64,000 bases of DNA from Pyruvatibacter sp. (GCF_040219635.1 NZ_JAVJSC010000004.1:423314-487313), one strand, 5' to 3'; positions 27,473-36,969 are shown, counted from the stretch's first letter. The notes: generated from the sequence alone by a model not told the origin. A program made the numbers and translations.

Positions 27473-28108
27473 CTAGAAGATACCTTCAAGCAGGCCACGA
27501 TCCTGCTTTGGTTCAATGCGCGGCGTTTCGCCCTCGGTCACAGGTTCCCCCAGAGCATCGTTCTGGCGCAGGCGCTGGGCTTCAGCCTGGGCATCAACGG
27601 CACTGGGCTGGGGCGTGCGATCCTGCCAGAAAATGATGCGGTCGGCAAAGCTGCGGTCCGCCTCGATCAGCGACTGGTATTCGTTCTCGATCAGACGACG
27701 CACTTCCGGGCTGGCATTGGTCGCACCTGCGCCTTCAAGCAGGGCTACTTCGCCCGCGCTGCCGGAAACGGCGCTGCCGGGAATGGTGCTGCGGTTCGGG
27801 TATAGCGCGCTGGCGGCAATTTCCTGCGCCGAGCGGGCCTGCCGGTTGGGTGCGCCGGGCACAGGCGGGCGCAGGGAGAAGTCCGGCGGAATGGCGAGCG
27901 GGGCCTTGGTGACAATCGCAAACTCATCGGGCGGGTTCTTGCCAAGGCCCAGCGCATCCTCAACGCCGCCACCGCAGCCTGCGAGAAATCCGGCAGCAAA
28001 AATGGCAGCAAACAGCCCTTTGAGGCGTGAACCTGAAAAACCAATAACCTGTGTCACGTGCTTCACTCTCACTCTTGTGCCGCGCCACCGGGGAAAAGGG
28101 GCACTCAT
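27473..28108 (-). CDS. DUF3035 domain lipoprotein
   Basis: About 211 residues. The hydrophobic segment LFAAIFAAGFLAGC|GGG is a lipobox, so this is an outer- or inner-membrane lipoprotein. The mature part contains PPDEFAIVTKAPLAIPPDFS and LRPPVPG, the DUF3035 signature shared by alphaproteobacterial lipoproteins encoded near lspA and M16 peptidases. Function is unknown. The ATG at 28108 puts the Cys at residue 45, long for a lipoprotein; GTG starts at 28072, 28066 or 28057 would give a more usual leader, and the 28066 GTG has AAGAG ahead of it. It starts 37-80 bp after lspA on the same strand. Confidence 0.85.
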   Translation of the reverse strand: MSAPFPRWRGTRVRVKHVTQVIGFSGSRLKGLFAAIFAAGFLAGCGGGVEDALGLGKNPPDEFAIVTKAPLAIPPDFSLRPPVPGAPNRQARSAQEIAASALYPNRSTIPGSAVSGSAGEVALLEGAGATNASPEVRRLIENEYQSLIEADRSFADRIIFWQDRTPQPSAVDAQAEAQRLRQNDALGEPVTEGETPRIEPKQDRGLLEGIF

Positions 28109-28145
28109 TAACCCAACGGATTTGCCTGACCGCCCGCGCGCGGGC

Positions 28146-28697
28146 TCAGGATCGTTTGTCGCGCTCACTTTGCGCAGAGGGACCAAAGACCGAGTCCCAT
28201 ATGAGCAACACTACACCAAAAACGATGGCTACATCAGCCACGTTGAAAACGTACCAATAATAGCCAAAGGCATGGAAGCTGAAAAAGTCTGCCACGGCCC
28301 CGTAAATGGCCCGATCATAGGCGTTGCCGACGGCCCCGCCGATGACCATGGCAACGGCAACCGCCAGCAACCTGTGCTCAATACGTGACAACCAGACAAC
28401 AAGCGCAACAACGACTGTGAGCGCAAACACCACCAGCACTGCCACCGCCCAAGCCGAGTTCGCCGGCAGCAGGCCATAGCTGATGCCGGGGTTCCACACC
28501 ATTGTGAGATCAAAGAACGGCGTGATGGTGATTTTCTGGCGTGCGGGCAGATCAACCCAATACAGGATTGCCCATTTGCTGAGGCGATCGACCACCGCCA
28601 GCACAACCGCCAGAATGATGCCGGACCTGAAATGCTGTTCGGGGTTTTTGACAGACGTTACCGCGTCCCGCGCATGACGTTTGAGCCACTCAATCAT
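28146..28697 (-). CDS. lspA: Lipoprotein signal peptidase (signal peptidase II)
   Basis: 183 residues from the ATG at 28697, which lies 2 bp after the ileS stop; the open frame upstream is not family-like. Four transmembrane helices are visible. Conserved blocks: DRLSKWAI in helix 1, WNPGISYGLL, GGAVGNAYDRAIYGAVADFF (first catalytic Asp in ADFF) and FNVADVAIVFG (second catalytic Asp). It cleaves prolipoproteins after diacylglyceryl transfer in the inner membrane. It probably processes the DUF3035 and M16 lipoproteins encoded directly downstream. Confidence 0.94.
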   Translation of the reverse strand: MIEWLKRHARDAVTSVKNPEQHFRSGIILAVVLAVVDRLSKWAILYWVDLPARQKITITPFFDLTMVWNPGISYGLLPANSAWAVAVLVVFALTVVVALVVWLSRIEHRLLAVAVAMVIGGAVGNAYDRAIYGAVADFFSFHAFGYYWYVFNVADVAIVFGVVLLIWDSVFGPSAQSERDKRS

Positions 28698-28699
28698 GG

Positions 28700-31594
28700 T
28701 CACGCGCTCGCCGTTTGAGAACACGCGGCAACAGCGGTTGCGCACCGTGAGCACGTTTGCGGGTGATGCGGGTTGCTGCCCACGTCTGGCAGCAGCTTCC
28801 AGCAGCGGGCGCATTTTTCACCCTGCGCGTGCACCGGCATGACCGCCACACCGCGAACGTCGTCGAGGGAGAACGCGCCATCGGGAACGGACGCGCCCGC
28901 AGGCATGACGGTAAGGTCAGAGGTGATGCACAGATCATCCAGCGGTACATCGCCCAGCGCCGCGCGAATGGCGTCGTCTGTTACGTACACATGTGGCGCA
29001 CCCTCAAGGCTTGCACCGATGCGCTTTTCGCGGCGTTCAACTTCAAGCGCTCCGGTTACCACGCGGCGGAACTGGCGCAGACGCTGCCAGCGGCTTGCCA
29101 GATCCGCATTGCGCCAATCTTCCGGCACGTCCGGGAACGTGCGCAGATGCACGGACCCTTTTTCGTCAGGGAAGCGCGACAGCCAGGCTTCTTCCATGGT
29201 GAACGACAGCACCGGCGCAAGCCACGCGGTGAGGCACGAAAACACCTCGTCCATCACCGTTCGCGCAGCGCGGCGACGCAGGCTGTCAGGAGCGTCGCAA
29301 TACAGCGCGTCCTTGCGGATGTCGAAATAGAACGCTGACAGTTCAGTGACGCAGAAATTGGTGAGGGCATGGAACACGCGGGTGAAGTCGTAGGTCTCAT
29401 AGCCCTGACGCACGGTGGCATCCAGCTCCGACAGGCGGTGGAGAATGAACAGCTCCAACCCCAGCCCGTCGGCTTCTGGTGCCGCCTGCATGTCGGCCAC
29501 GCTCACCCGCTCCGCATCATCGAAGCCTGCGAGATTGCCAAGCAGGAAACGCACCGTGTTGCGCAGCTTGCGATAACTCTCCGTACACGCCTTGATGATG
29601 GTGGGGCCGACCACAAGGTCGTTTTGATAGTCGGAACTTGCCACCCAGATGCGCAAAATCTCGGCGCCGGACTGCTGAATGATTTTTTCCGGTGACATGG
29701 CATTCTTGCCGGACTTCGACATTTTCTTGCCGGTCTCGTCCAGAATGAACCCGTGGGTCACAACCTGCTGATAGGGCGCAACGCCGCGGGTGCCGCAGCT
29801 TTCAAGCAGCGACGACTGGAACCAGCCGCGGTGCTGGTCCGAGCCTTCAAGATACAACGTGGCGGGCCATGTCTGGTCTTCGCGGTCTTCCAGCACAAAA
29901 GCGTGGGTGGAGCCTGAATCAAACCACACGTCCAGAATGTCCATCACCTGATCGTAGTCGTCGGATTTGTAGGCTTCGCCCAGAAACACCTGCGGGTCAG
30001 TGTCGTACCAGGCATCACAGCCGCGCATGGCAACAGCTTCATGGATGCGCGCATTCACAGCGTCGTCGCGCAATACGTCGCCGGTGTCTTTGTTGACAAA
30101 AATCGTCAACGGCACGCCCCAGGCGCGTTGGCGCGACACCACCCAGTCAGGCCGGCTTTCCACCATAGCGCGGATGCGGGCCTGGCCGCGCTCAGGGAAC
30201 CACTCAACCGCATCAATCGCTGCAAGCGCCTTCTTGCGCAGGTCATCATGCTCCATGGAGATGAACCACTGCGGCGTGTTGCGGAAAATGAGCGGCGCTT
30301 TTGAACGCCATGAATGCGGGTAGGAATGCTGGAGCCTGCCGGACGCCACCAGATGGCCTGTCGCGCGCAGGGCTTCCATCACGCTCTTGTTGGCATCGCC
30401 ATCCTTGCCGTTGGGGCGCAGCACGGTCTTGCCCGCAAACAGCGGCACATGATCATAGTAGCTGCCATCTTCAGAGACTGTGTGCGGCACCTCAATGCCG
30501 TGCTTCATGCCCAGCACATAGTCGTCCTGACCATGACCGGGGGCGACATGCACGAAGCCCGTGCCCTGTTCGTCGGTTACAAAGTCAGCTGCCAATGCGG
30601 GCACATCGTAGTCATAGCCCTGCCCGCGCAGCGGGTGCGCACATACGGTTCCTTCAAGGTCGGTGCCCTTGAGGGTTGTGACAATCTGTGGTTGGTCGAG
30701 GCCGGTGTCCTTGAGGAAGGCTTCCAGCAGCGGTTCTGCAATCACATAGGATTTTCGCTCAAGGCCGCGCGGGCCGTCGTGGCCACCCTCAAGCAGCACA
30801 TAGCTCATGTCCGGCGCATAGGCGATGGCGCGGTTGGCTGGGATGGTCCACGGGGTGGTGGTCCAGATCACCAGATGCGGCTGGCGCTTGTCGTGGTCCG
30901 GCGCAAGAAACGGACTTTTGGACCGCTGCACGGGAAACGCCAGATAGATGGTGGGCGAATTGTGGTCGTGATACTCGACCTCGGCTTCCGCCAGCGCAGT
31001 TTTTTCAACGGTGGACCACATCACGGGCTTGGAGCCGCGATACAGCGCGCCGGACACGGCAAACTTCAGGAACTCGGTAACGATGGCCGCTTCGGCATCG
31101 TTTGACATGGTGGTGTACGGACGATCCCAATCGGCCAGAATGCCCAGCCGCTTGAACTCTTCACGCTGCACATCCACCCAGTGGGCGGCAAAGTCGCGGC
31201 ACTCGCGCCGAAACTCAAGCACCGGCACTTCGTCTTTGTTTTTGCCGGCGTTGCGGTATTTCTCCTCAACCTTCCACTCGATCGGCAGACCGTGACAGTC
31301 CCAGCCGGGCACGAAGGACGCGTCGCGACCCAGCAGCGATTGGGAACGACACACCATATCCTTCAATATCTTGTTGAGGGCGTGGCCCATATGCAGGTTG
31401 CCGTTCGCATAGGGCGGACCGTCGTGATAGCTGAACACCTCAGCGCCCTTGCGCGCCTCGCGCAGCCGGGCATACAGATCAAGTTCGGCCCAGCGCGCCA
31501 GAAGCTCCGGCTCACGCGCGGGCAACCCCGCCTTCATGGGAAACTCGGTTTGCGGCAAAAACAGTGTCGGGCGGTAGTCGGGTGTTTCAGACAT
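28700..31594 (-). CDS. ileS: Isoleucyl-tRNA synthetase
   Basis: 964 residues, normal for bacterial type I IleRS. The HIGH motif appears as HMGH in GPPYANGNLHMGHALNKILK (about 58-77), the CP1 editing domain follows (TTPWTIPANRAIAY and the HVAPGHGQDD region), KMSKS is present as GKKMSKSGKNAM, and the C-terminal zinc finger is formed by CARCWKL and CSRC. It charges tRNA-Ile and edits mischarged valine. The order ileS-lspA on the minus strand, with 2 bp between them, is a common bacterial pairing. About 237 bp separate it from ribF upstream. Confidence 0.96.
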   Translation of the reverse strand: MSETPDYRPTLFLPQTEFPMKAGLPAREPELLARWAELDLYARLREARKGAEVFSYHDGPPYANGNLHMGHALNKILKDMVCRSQSLLGRDASFVPGWDCHGLPIEWKVEEKYRNAGKNKDEVPVLEFRRECRDFAAHWVDVQREEFKRLGILADWDRPYTTMSNDAEAAIVTEFLKFAVSGALYRGSKPVMWSTVEKTALAEAEVEYHDHNSPTIYLAFPVQRSKSPFLAPDHDKRQPHLVIWTTTPWTIPANRAIAYAPDMSYVLLEGGHDGPRGLERKSYVIAEPLLEAFLKDTGLDQPQIVTTLKGTDLEGTVCAHPLRGQGYDYDVPALAADFVTDEQGTGFVHVAPGHGQDDYVLGMKHGIEVPHTVSEDGSYYDHVPLFAGKTVLRPNGKDGDANKSVMEALRATGHLVASGRLQHSYPHSWRSKAPLIFRNTPQWFISMEHDDLRKKALAAIDAVEWFPERGQARIRAMVESRPDWVVSRQRAWGVPLTIFVNKDTGDVLRDDAVNARIHEAVAMRGCDAWYDTDPQVFLGEAYKSDDYDQVMDILDVWFDSGSTHAFVLEDREDQTWPATLYLEGSDQHRGWFQSSLLESCGTRGVAPYQQVVTHGFILDETGKKMSKSGKNAMSPEKIIQQSGAEILRIWVASSDYQNDLVVGPTIIKACTESYRKLRNTVRFLLGNLAGFDDAERVSVADMQAAPEADGLGLELFILHRLSELDATVRQGYETYDFTRVFHALTNFCVTELSAFYFDIRKDALYCDAPDSLRRRAARTVMDEVFSCLTAWLAPVLSFTMEEAWLSRFPDEKGSVHLRTFPDVPEDWRNADLASRWQRLRQFRRVVTGALEVERREKRIGASLEGAPHVYVTDDAIRAALGDVPLDDLCITSDLTVMPAGASVPDGAFSLDDVRGVAVMPVHAQGEKCARCWKLLPDVGSNPHHPQTCSRCATAVAACSQTASA

Positions 31595-31807
31595 GTGTCT
31601 CAGGGGCTCGATAGGGGCCTTGAGGATGTGCCGGCGGGTGCCGGACGGGCCGAAGGCGCAGGACGTGAGGGAAATGTTTGGGTATTAAAGCCCCGATCCG
31701 GCCGTGACGCGCCTTGACGGCTGCATCAACCCCGGACCGGGCTGATAATTCGCCCGCCAAATCGTGATGGTATCCACTGCATGACATGCTTGTAGCAGTG
31801 CGATTCA

Positions 31808-31832
31808 GGCGGCGCAAAGCCTTTGGGCCGCC
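31808..31832 (-). terminator. Possible terminator hairpin at the end of ribF
   Basis: GGCGGC and GCCGCC enclose a smaller CAAA/TTTG pairing, and the hairpin touches the last base of the ribF stop. There is no T-run after it on the minus strand, so termination without Rho is doubtful. Confidence 0.35.
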
Positions 31833-32770
31833 TATCCGCCCAGCACGGCGCGCGCGGTGGATGCATCTTTGGCAATTTGCGCCTTGAGAGCGTCCAGACC
31901 ATCAAACTTTTGCTCGGGGCGGATGAAGTCTATCAGCGATACGCGAAGATGCGCGCCATAGATGTCGCCGGCAAAATCAAACAGATTCACTTCAAGCAAA
32001 ACGTCGGTTTTATTGAAGGTCGGCCGCCTGCCCAGATTGGCCACGCCCTTGTAAGTGCCCGCATGGGGCCCGTCTTCTATTTCCACCTCAACCGCATAAA
32101 CGCCCAGCTTCGGCGTCACCAGACCATCCAGGGGCACATTGGCGGTGGGAAAGCCGATGGTCCGACCGCGTTTGTCGCCATCCAGCACCCTGCCCTCAAT
32201 GAACCAGGGGCGGCCCAGCATGGCGGCGGCGTCCCCCACCCTGCCCTCACTCAGGGCATCGCGGATGCGGGTTGATGAAAACACCTCGCCGTCACGCGCG
32301 CCTTTGGCTGACACAACCGTGACACCAAAGCCTTCCATCTCGCCCATATAGCGCAGCACCGAAATGTCACCGGCGCGCCCTTTGCCGAAACAAAAATCGT
32401 AGCCGACCACCACCTGCACGGCACCCATGCCGCGCACCAGAACGTCGGTGACAAAATCCGGTGCTGTGAGAACTGCCATGTCGGCGTCAAACGGCAGGGC
32501 AAAGACGATTTGCACGCCTTCACCGGCCAGCAGCGCAACCTTGGCGCGAAATGACGACAGGCGGAAAAACGGCGCCTCCGGCGCAAAGAACTGGCGCGGA
32601 TGTGGCTCGAATACCAGAACAGCCAGGGGCACACCCAGCTCACGCGCCGTCTCGCGGGCCTGCGCAATCACTGCCTGGTGGCCAAGATGCACGCCATCGA
32701 AATTGCCGATGGCCACCACGGCACCGCGCGCTGCATCAGGCACTTTGTTGTAATGACGCAGTATCCGCAT
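31832..32770 (-). CDS. ribF: Bifunctional riboflavin kinase / FAD synthetase
   Basis: 312 residues from the ATG at 32770; 57 in-frame codons upstream do not match the family. The N-terminal adenylyltransferase domain has VAIGNFDGVHLGHQAVI (about 20-36; GxFDGxHxGH nucleotide-binding motif) and SSTRIRDALSEG (the family's STxxR block, about 190). The C-terminal kinase domain has GRTIGFPTANVPLDG with the PTAN motif. It makes FMN and FAD from riboflavin in the cytosol. It is transcribed toward ileS and could feed the ileS-lspA unit, but the 237-bp gap and the hairpin argue for separate promoters. Confidence 0.95.
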   Translation of the reverse strand: MRILRHYNKVPDAARGAVVAIGNFDGVHLGHQAVIAQARETARELGVPLAVLVFEPHPRQFFAPEAPFFRLSSFRAKVALLAGEGVQIVFALPFDADMAVLTAPDFVTDVLVRGMGAVQVVVGYDFCFGKGRAGDISVLRYMGEMEGFGVTVVSAKGARDGEVFSSTRIRDALSEGRVGDAAAMLGRPWFIEGRVLDGDKRGRTIGFPTANVPLDGLVTPKLGVYAVEVEIEDGPHAGTYKGVANLGRRPTFNKTDVLLEVNLFDFAGDIYGAHLRVSLIDFIRPEQKFDGLDALKAQIAKDASTARAVLGG

Positions 32771-33039
32771 GACGGGGGCGTGGCTTTCCCTGAGATTTCG
32801 ATATTGAGACGTGAGGCGCGGACATTCGGGCCGCGTCCACCTAGGCACCCGGTCCTGATCCGTCAAGTGCCGCATACGCGGGCCTGAGCGAGATGCCCGG
32901 ACCAAATGACAAATTATCATGGTTACGCCGGAATTGCGCACAAATGCTGCGCGTTAACGGTTTTTCAAAGCCAGCGCTCTACTTTGCCGATGGGTGCAGA
33001 GAAATTGCACGTACAGATTGAGCAAGCTGAGGCAGAAAA

Positions 33040-33426
33040 ATGGCTGTGAACATGTCCATGCCGGTTCTGGTGGTCGATGACTACAAGACCATGATCCGCA
33101 TTATCCGTAATCTCCTGAAGCAGCTTGGTTTTCAGGACATTGATGAAGCAGCCGATGGCACCGAAGCCCTGGCCAAGATGAAACAGCGCGGCTACGGCCT
33201 GGTTATTTCTGACTGGAACATGGAGCCGATGACCGGCTACCAGTTGTTGAAGGAAGTGCGCAGCGATGAAACGCTCAAGCCCACTCCGTTCATCCTGATT
33301 ACCGCTGAATCAAAAACCGAAAACGTGATTGCCGCCAAAAAGGCTGGCGTGAACAACTACATCGTGAAGCCCTTCAACGCAGGCACGCTGAAGAGCAAGA
33401 TCGAAGCGGTGATCGGCGAGTTCTAG
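33040..33426 (+). CDS. CheY-like single-domain response regulator
   Basis: 128 residues consisting of one receiver domain. All phosphorylation residues are present: D13-D14 acidic pair, phosphoacceptor D58 in VISDWNMEP, T88 in LITAE, and K110 in IVKPF; Y107 is at the CheY switch position. There is no output domain, so it should signal by protein contact, for example with the flagellar motor or a phosphotransferase. The SDWNMEPM(T/S)G block is characteristic of chemotaxis CheY. It stands alone, with no che operon around it, but a CheZ phosphatase and a TipF-like protein are encoded elsewhere in the window. Confidence 0.92.
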   Translation: MAVNMSMPVLVVDDYKTMIRIIRNLLKQLGFQDIDEAADGTEALAKMKQRGYGLVISDWNMEPMTGYQLLKEVRSDETLKPTPFILITAESKTENVIAAKKAGVNNYIVKPFNAGTLKSKIEAVIGEF

Positions 33427-33446
33427 GCCGGGTTTACCCGTCGCGT

Positions 33447-34346
33447 TTATTTCCAGACAAGACGTGGCATGGCATGCTGCGGCGAAAGCCCTGCGCGCGA
33501 CAGCACGGCTGTGAGTTTGTCCGCATCGGGATGATCCGGGTCTGACCCAAACTCGCCCGCATGAATACCTGACGTAATGAACAGGGCATCAAGCCCCTGC
33601 GCCTGTGCGCCGGGAATATCTGTCGGCAATCCATCGCCGATAAACAACACGCGGTTCCATGCGTCGGGCGGTTGCTGCACGCCCAGATTTGCCAGCATCT
33701 CGCGGGCCAGCCGATAAATCGGCGGGTGCGGCTTGCCTGCGTAGTGCGCCGTGCCGCCCATATCGCCATAGAGCTTTGCCAGCGCCCCCGCGCAGGTAAT
33801 CAGCCTGTCACCACGCTCCACGACAAGGTCAGGGTTGGCGCAGATCATCGGCAGCTTGCGGGATATGAGTCCGGCAAACAGACTGCGGTAATCCTCTGCT
33901 GTTTCCGTCTCGTCGTCCCACGGGCCGGTGCAGATGATAAAGTCTGCGGGTGCCTCCGCATCACCTGACCGGGTGACATTCATTGCCTCAAACAGCAAAT
34001 GGTCGCGCTGCGGTCCCAAGTGAAAGCAGCGGCTGCCGAAATCGCCTTCCTTCACCATCATGCGTGTTGCATCACCTGATGTGACGATGGCGTCCCAGGC
34101 ATCCTCCGGCACACCTATAGTGGCGAGTTGAGGGGGAATGCCTTCCACCGGACGCGGCGAGTTGGAGACGAGAATGACCGGCCCCCGCTCGCGCCGAAAC
34201 CGGGCCAGAGCGGCGCAGGCTGCGTCATGCGGGCGCTGGCCATTATGGATTACGCCCCACACATCGCACAGGATCGCGTCATAGTCGGGCGCAATTTGCG
34301 ACAGATCGGAAATGAGTTTGGTGGAAACCGGAAATGATGCTGACAT
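33447..34346 (-). CDS. HAD superfamily hydrolase, class IIA (TIGR01459 type)
   Basis: 299 residues. N-terminal YDAILCDVWGVIHNGQRPHD (about 19-38) is HAD motif I, with the two Asp replaced in the known TIGR01459 pattern (DVWGVIHNG), VILVSNSPRP is motif II, GKPHPPIYRLARE has the motif III Lys, and FIGDGLPTDIPGAQAQGLDA is motif IV. This alphaproteobacterial branch is related to NagD-type nucleotide/sugar phosphatases; its substrate is unknown. It ends 20 bp from the convergent CheY-like gene and is followed upstream, on the same strand, by the TipF-like gene. Confidence 0.9.
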   Translation of the reverse strand: MSASFPVSTKLISDLSQIAPDYDAILCDVWGVIHNGQRPHDAACAALARFRRERGPVILVSNSPRPVEGIPPQLATIGVPEDAWDAIVTSGDATRMMVKEGDFGSRCFHLGPQRDHLLFEAMNVTRSGDAEAPADFIICTGPWDDETETAEDYRSLFAGLISRKLPMICANPDLVVERGDRLITCAGALAKLYGDMGGTAHYAGKPHPPIYRLAREMLANLGVQQPPDAWNRVLFIGDGLPTDIPGAQAQGLDALFITSGIHAGEFGSDPDHPDADKLTAVLSRAGLSPQHAMPRLVWK

Positions 34347-34392
34347 GTCGCGCGGCGTATCCTGCGCACCTTATTTCGTCAAGCAGCATTAC

Positions 34393-35700
34393 CTATGAGA
34401 CGCGGGCCATCCGCAGTTCTTCGGCAGCGTTGGCTTTGGGATCAGCAGGGGCGGAGAGCGCGTCCTCCCGCACCGCACGCGGCTCCCCGAACAGGAATCC
34501 CTGACCATAGTTGATGTTGAGATCAAGCACGCCCACAGCAGCGCGTTCGTCTTCGATGCGCTCGGCGATCAGGTCGAGGCCATTGCGCTCAAACAGCGCC
34601 TTGATGTCGTCGGCACGCACCAGGGAGCCGGTGCCGCGCAAATCTCCCAGCAACAGCGGGGCAGGCACTTTCACATAGCGGAAGCCTGCGTCGTAGAGGT
34701 CGCTGAGGTTCATGTCGAGACGGCGCACGTGATCAAGAGAAAAACGGAAACCGCGCGCGTGAAGGGCTTCGAGGCTGGCTTTTTCGATCGGGCCGAGCCC
34801 ATCAACGGCGGCCTGCGAGAACTCGAAATACAGATGCTTTGTCAGATCCGCATTGTGCTCCATGAACTCAACGAATTGCGGAAAGAACTCGGAGTCCAAT
34901 AGCGAGTGCGCGGAGATGTTGCAGAATACGCCAATTTCGCGATTGCGTGCCACCAGTCGGCGCACCACCTGCACGCAGCGGAACAACAAAAGATTATCCA
35001 CCACCGGCATCATGCCGGCGGGTTCTGCCACGCGCATGTAGTCGCCGGGCATGATGATTTCGCCTTCACTGCCGCGCAGGCGCGTGAGGCCTTCATAGAA
35101 CCGTATGCGCCGCTGCGGCAGGGTGACAATGGGCTGAAGATAAAGGTCAACGCGGTTTGCTTCGAGCGACGCGCGAATGGTCTCGATCATTTCGCCTTCG
35201 GTGACAGCCTTCGCGTCGGCATTGCTGAGCGGCAGCAGTGTCTGATCGGCGACGGGCGGCGATACCCGATCACCCGCGCGGCGTGAAGGTTTTGCGGGCG
35301 CGCTTGTGCCCCCGCCCATTCCGGCCTCGACACTTTCAGCCAGCCCCTTGACCAGCGTTTCAACGAGGCGCACTTCCGATGACAGTTGTTCGTTGCGCAA
35401 CGAGGTTTGAGTATCCAGCGCGGTTTCCAGTTCAGCCACCTGCTCGCGCATGATTTCAAGGTCGCGACTCATGGAGGCGGTCACGGCACGCAGGCCGCGC
35501 AACTCAGCGTCTGACGTGGTGCGCTCAAAAATGCGTCCCGCCAGCGCGTGGACCTGCCCGGCAAACAGCAAGGCGACAGCACCAATGAGAATCGCAGACG
35601 ACAGCTCGACACCCGCCGCGCGATGCAACGCCACCGTCATGCCAGTGATAATCATGGCATAAGACGCGAAGATCAGGCCGTTGTTGAAACGGGACGGCAT
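34393..35700 (-). CDS. Membrane-anchored degenerate EAL protein, TipF-like
   Basis: 435 residues. Two N-terminal membrane helices (about 8-25 and 35-52) are followed by a coiled coil (about 65-130) and a C-terminal EAL domain (about 175-415). The signature Glu is kept in FYEGLTRLRG, but the usual DDFGTG loop reads LDHVRRLD, so a metal site for hydrolysis is probably missing. CNISAHSLLD and YFEFSQAAV match other EAL positions. The helix-helix-coil-EAL order matches Caulobacter TipF, a c-di-GMP-binding protein needed to place the flagellum. TipF identity is inference; a general c-di-GMP receptor is the fallback. Confidence 0.8.
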   Translation of the reverse strand: MPSRFNNGLIFASYAMIITGMTVALHRAAGVELSSAILIGAVALLFAGQVHALAGRIFERTTSDAELRGLRAVTASMSRDLEIMREQVAELETALDTQTSLRNEQLSSEVRLVETLVKGLAESVEAGMGGGTSAPAKPSRRAGDRVSPPVADQTLLPLSNADAKAVTEGEMIETIRASLEANRVDLYLQPIVTLPQRRIRFYEGLTRLRGSEGEIIMPGDYMRVAEPAGMMPVVDNLLLFRCVQVVRRLVARNREIGVFCNISAHSLLDSEFFPQFVEFMEHNADLTKHLYFEFSQAAVDGLGPIEKASLEALHARGFRFSLDHVRRLDMNLSDLYDAGFRYVKVPAPLLLGDLRGTGSLVRADDIKALFERNGLDLIAERIEDERAAVGVLDLNINYGQGFLFGEPRAVREDALSAPADPKANAAEELRMARVS

Positions 35701-35862
35701 GGGCGTGAGACAGTCCTTATCGGTGCGCCACCGCGCGCAGCTTTGGTCGTTTAACTGCCAGTTTCGCTGCCACTCTTTGACAAAGTGTTAACCACAAAAT
35801 CATGTGCGGCGCGCGCGCTACCCATTTACGCAACCGCCGCGCGGCCTTTAATCTGCCGGCCC

Positions 35863-36405
35863 ATGCGACACCGCTCCCCACCCATCAGCCCCGCCGGGCT
35901 TTGGATATTCGGCTATGGCTCCTTGATGTGGGAGCCGGGGTTTGAGTATGTGCGGGCTGAACGCGCACGTGTCACAGGCTGGCACCGCCGCATGAGCATG
36001 ATTGCCACCACTTCCTATGGCTGGTCATCGCGGCCGGGGCTTGCGGCGGGTCTGCACCCCGGCGGCACTGTTGAGGGCGTGGCGTTCTTGCTCACCGAGG
36101 CACAGGCTGCCGACGCCTTGCCCGCTCTTTCCCGGCGCGAATGGGCCTATCTGGCGGCAATGGTGCCAGCCCGGCTGGCCGGTGGCGACCGCGTGAGTGC
36201 ACTCACCTATTTGGCACACCCGACTAACGGACGGTTCCGGACAGCGCAGCCACGGGGCGACTTTCTGCGGCGGTTGAACACCGGTCTTGGACGTAAGGGA
36301 CGCGCCGCTGATTATGTAAGACTGTCAGCCGATGCCCTAACACGCCACGGCGTCCGGCACAGCGACCTTCACGCACTGCTGCCCCATATCACCGGGCGCA
36401 CATAA
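35863..36405 (+). CDS. Gamma-glutamylcyclotransferase, ChaC-like
   Basis: About 180 residues from the ATG at 35863. LWIFGYGSLMWEPGFEY is the diagnostic YGSL substrate-binding loop of the ChaC/GGCT fold, followed by GWHRRMSM, LTEAQAADALPALSRREWAY (catalytic Glu in RREWAY) and YLAHPTNGRF. ChaC enzymes cleave glutathione to 5-oxoproline and Cys-Gly. The first 26 in-frame codons upstream (from 35785) are not conserved. It is followed 80 bp later by glutathione peroxidase, so a glutathione theme is likely. The divergent region to the TipF-like gene is about 160 bp. Confidence 0.88.
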   Translation: MRHRSPPISPAGLWIFGYGSLMWEPGFEYVRAERARVTGWHRRMSMIATTSYGWSSRPGLAAGLHPGGTVEGVAFLLTEAQAADALPALSRREWAYLAAMVPARLAGGDRVSALTYLAHPTNGRFRTAQPRGDFLRRLNTGLGRKGRAADYVRLSADALTRHGVRHSDLHALLPHITGRT

Positions 36406-36471
36406 CGCAGCTTCACGCGATTTGAGAACAGCAGAGCAAAATCTGCTACAAACCCCGCTTGCATTGCCCAC

Positions 36472-36477
36472 AAAGGA
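36472..36477 (+). promoter_or_regulatory. Shine-Dalgarno deciding the glutathione peroxidase start
   Basis: AAAGGA ends 9 bases before GTG 36487 but only 3 bases before the in-frame TTG at 36481, favouring the GTG. Confidence 0.6.
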
Positions 36478-36486
36478 TGATTGCCC

Positions 36487-36969
36487 GTGAGCGCTCATGA
36501 TTTCAGTTTTTCCGCCATCACCGGCGGCGATATCAATCTTGCCGATTTCAAAGGCCAGACGCTGCTGGTGGTGAACACGGCCAGCGAATGCGGGTTCACG
36601 CCGCAATATGGCGACCTGCAACGTCTTGCGGAGCGCTACAAGGATCGTGGGCTGGTGGTACTTGGTGTGCCGTCCAACGATTTTGGTGCGCAGGAACCCG
36701 GCACGGAGGCCGAGATTCACGATTTTTGCACGGCCACGTATTCGGTGGATTTTCCGATGACCGCCAAACAGAAGGTGATCGGCGGTGATGCACACCCGTT
36801 TTACAAATGGGCGGCGGCCGAAGGCGGTGACGAGGCTGTGCCCGGCTGGAACTTTCACAAGCTGCTGGTCGGACCGGATGGCTCATTCATCAAGAGTTTC
36901 GGCCCGAAGGTAACGCCAATGTCGGATGATCTGCTGCGTGACTTGCGGCTGGTACTGGACGACGCCTGA
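36487..36969 (+). CDS. Glutathione peroxidase family protein (Cys type)
   Basis: 160 residues starting at GTG 36487. Thioredoxin-fold peroxidase: VVNTASECGFTPQYGDLQRL holds the peroxidatic Cys35 (Cys, not selenocysteine), LGVPSNDFGAQEPG holds the conserved Asn region with the usual Gln, and PGWNFHKLLVG has the catalytic Trp. CTATYSVDFPM contains the extra Cys seen in thioredoxin-dependent members, so the reductant may be thioredoxin in place of glutathione. It has no signal peptide. It probably detoxifies lipid or small organic hydroperoxides in the cytosol. A strong terminator follows. Confidence 0.92.
   Translation: MSAHDFSFSAITGGDINLADFKGQTLLVVNTASECGFTPQYGDLQRLAERYKDRGLVVLGVPSNDFGAQEPGTEAEIHDFCTATYSVDFPMTAKQKVIGGDAHPFYKWAAAEGGDEAVPGWNFHKLLVGPDGSFIKSFGPKVTPMSDDLLRDLRLVLDDA

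Noticed and set aside
31595..31831. tRNA, T-box or riboswitch upstream of ileS
   Set aside because: No cloverleaf or T-box core is visible; T-boxes are not expected in alphaproteobacteria.
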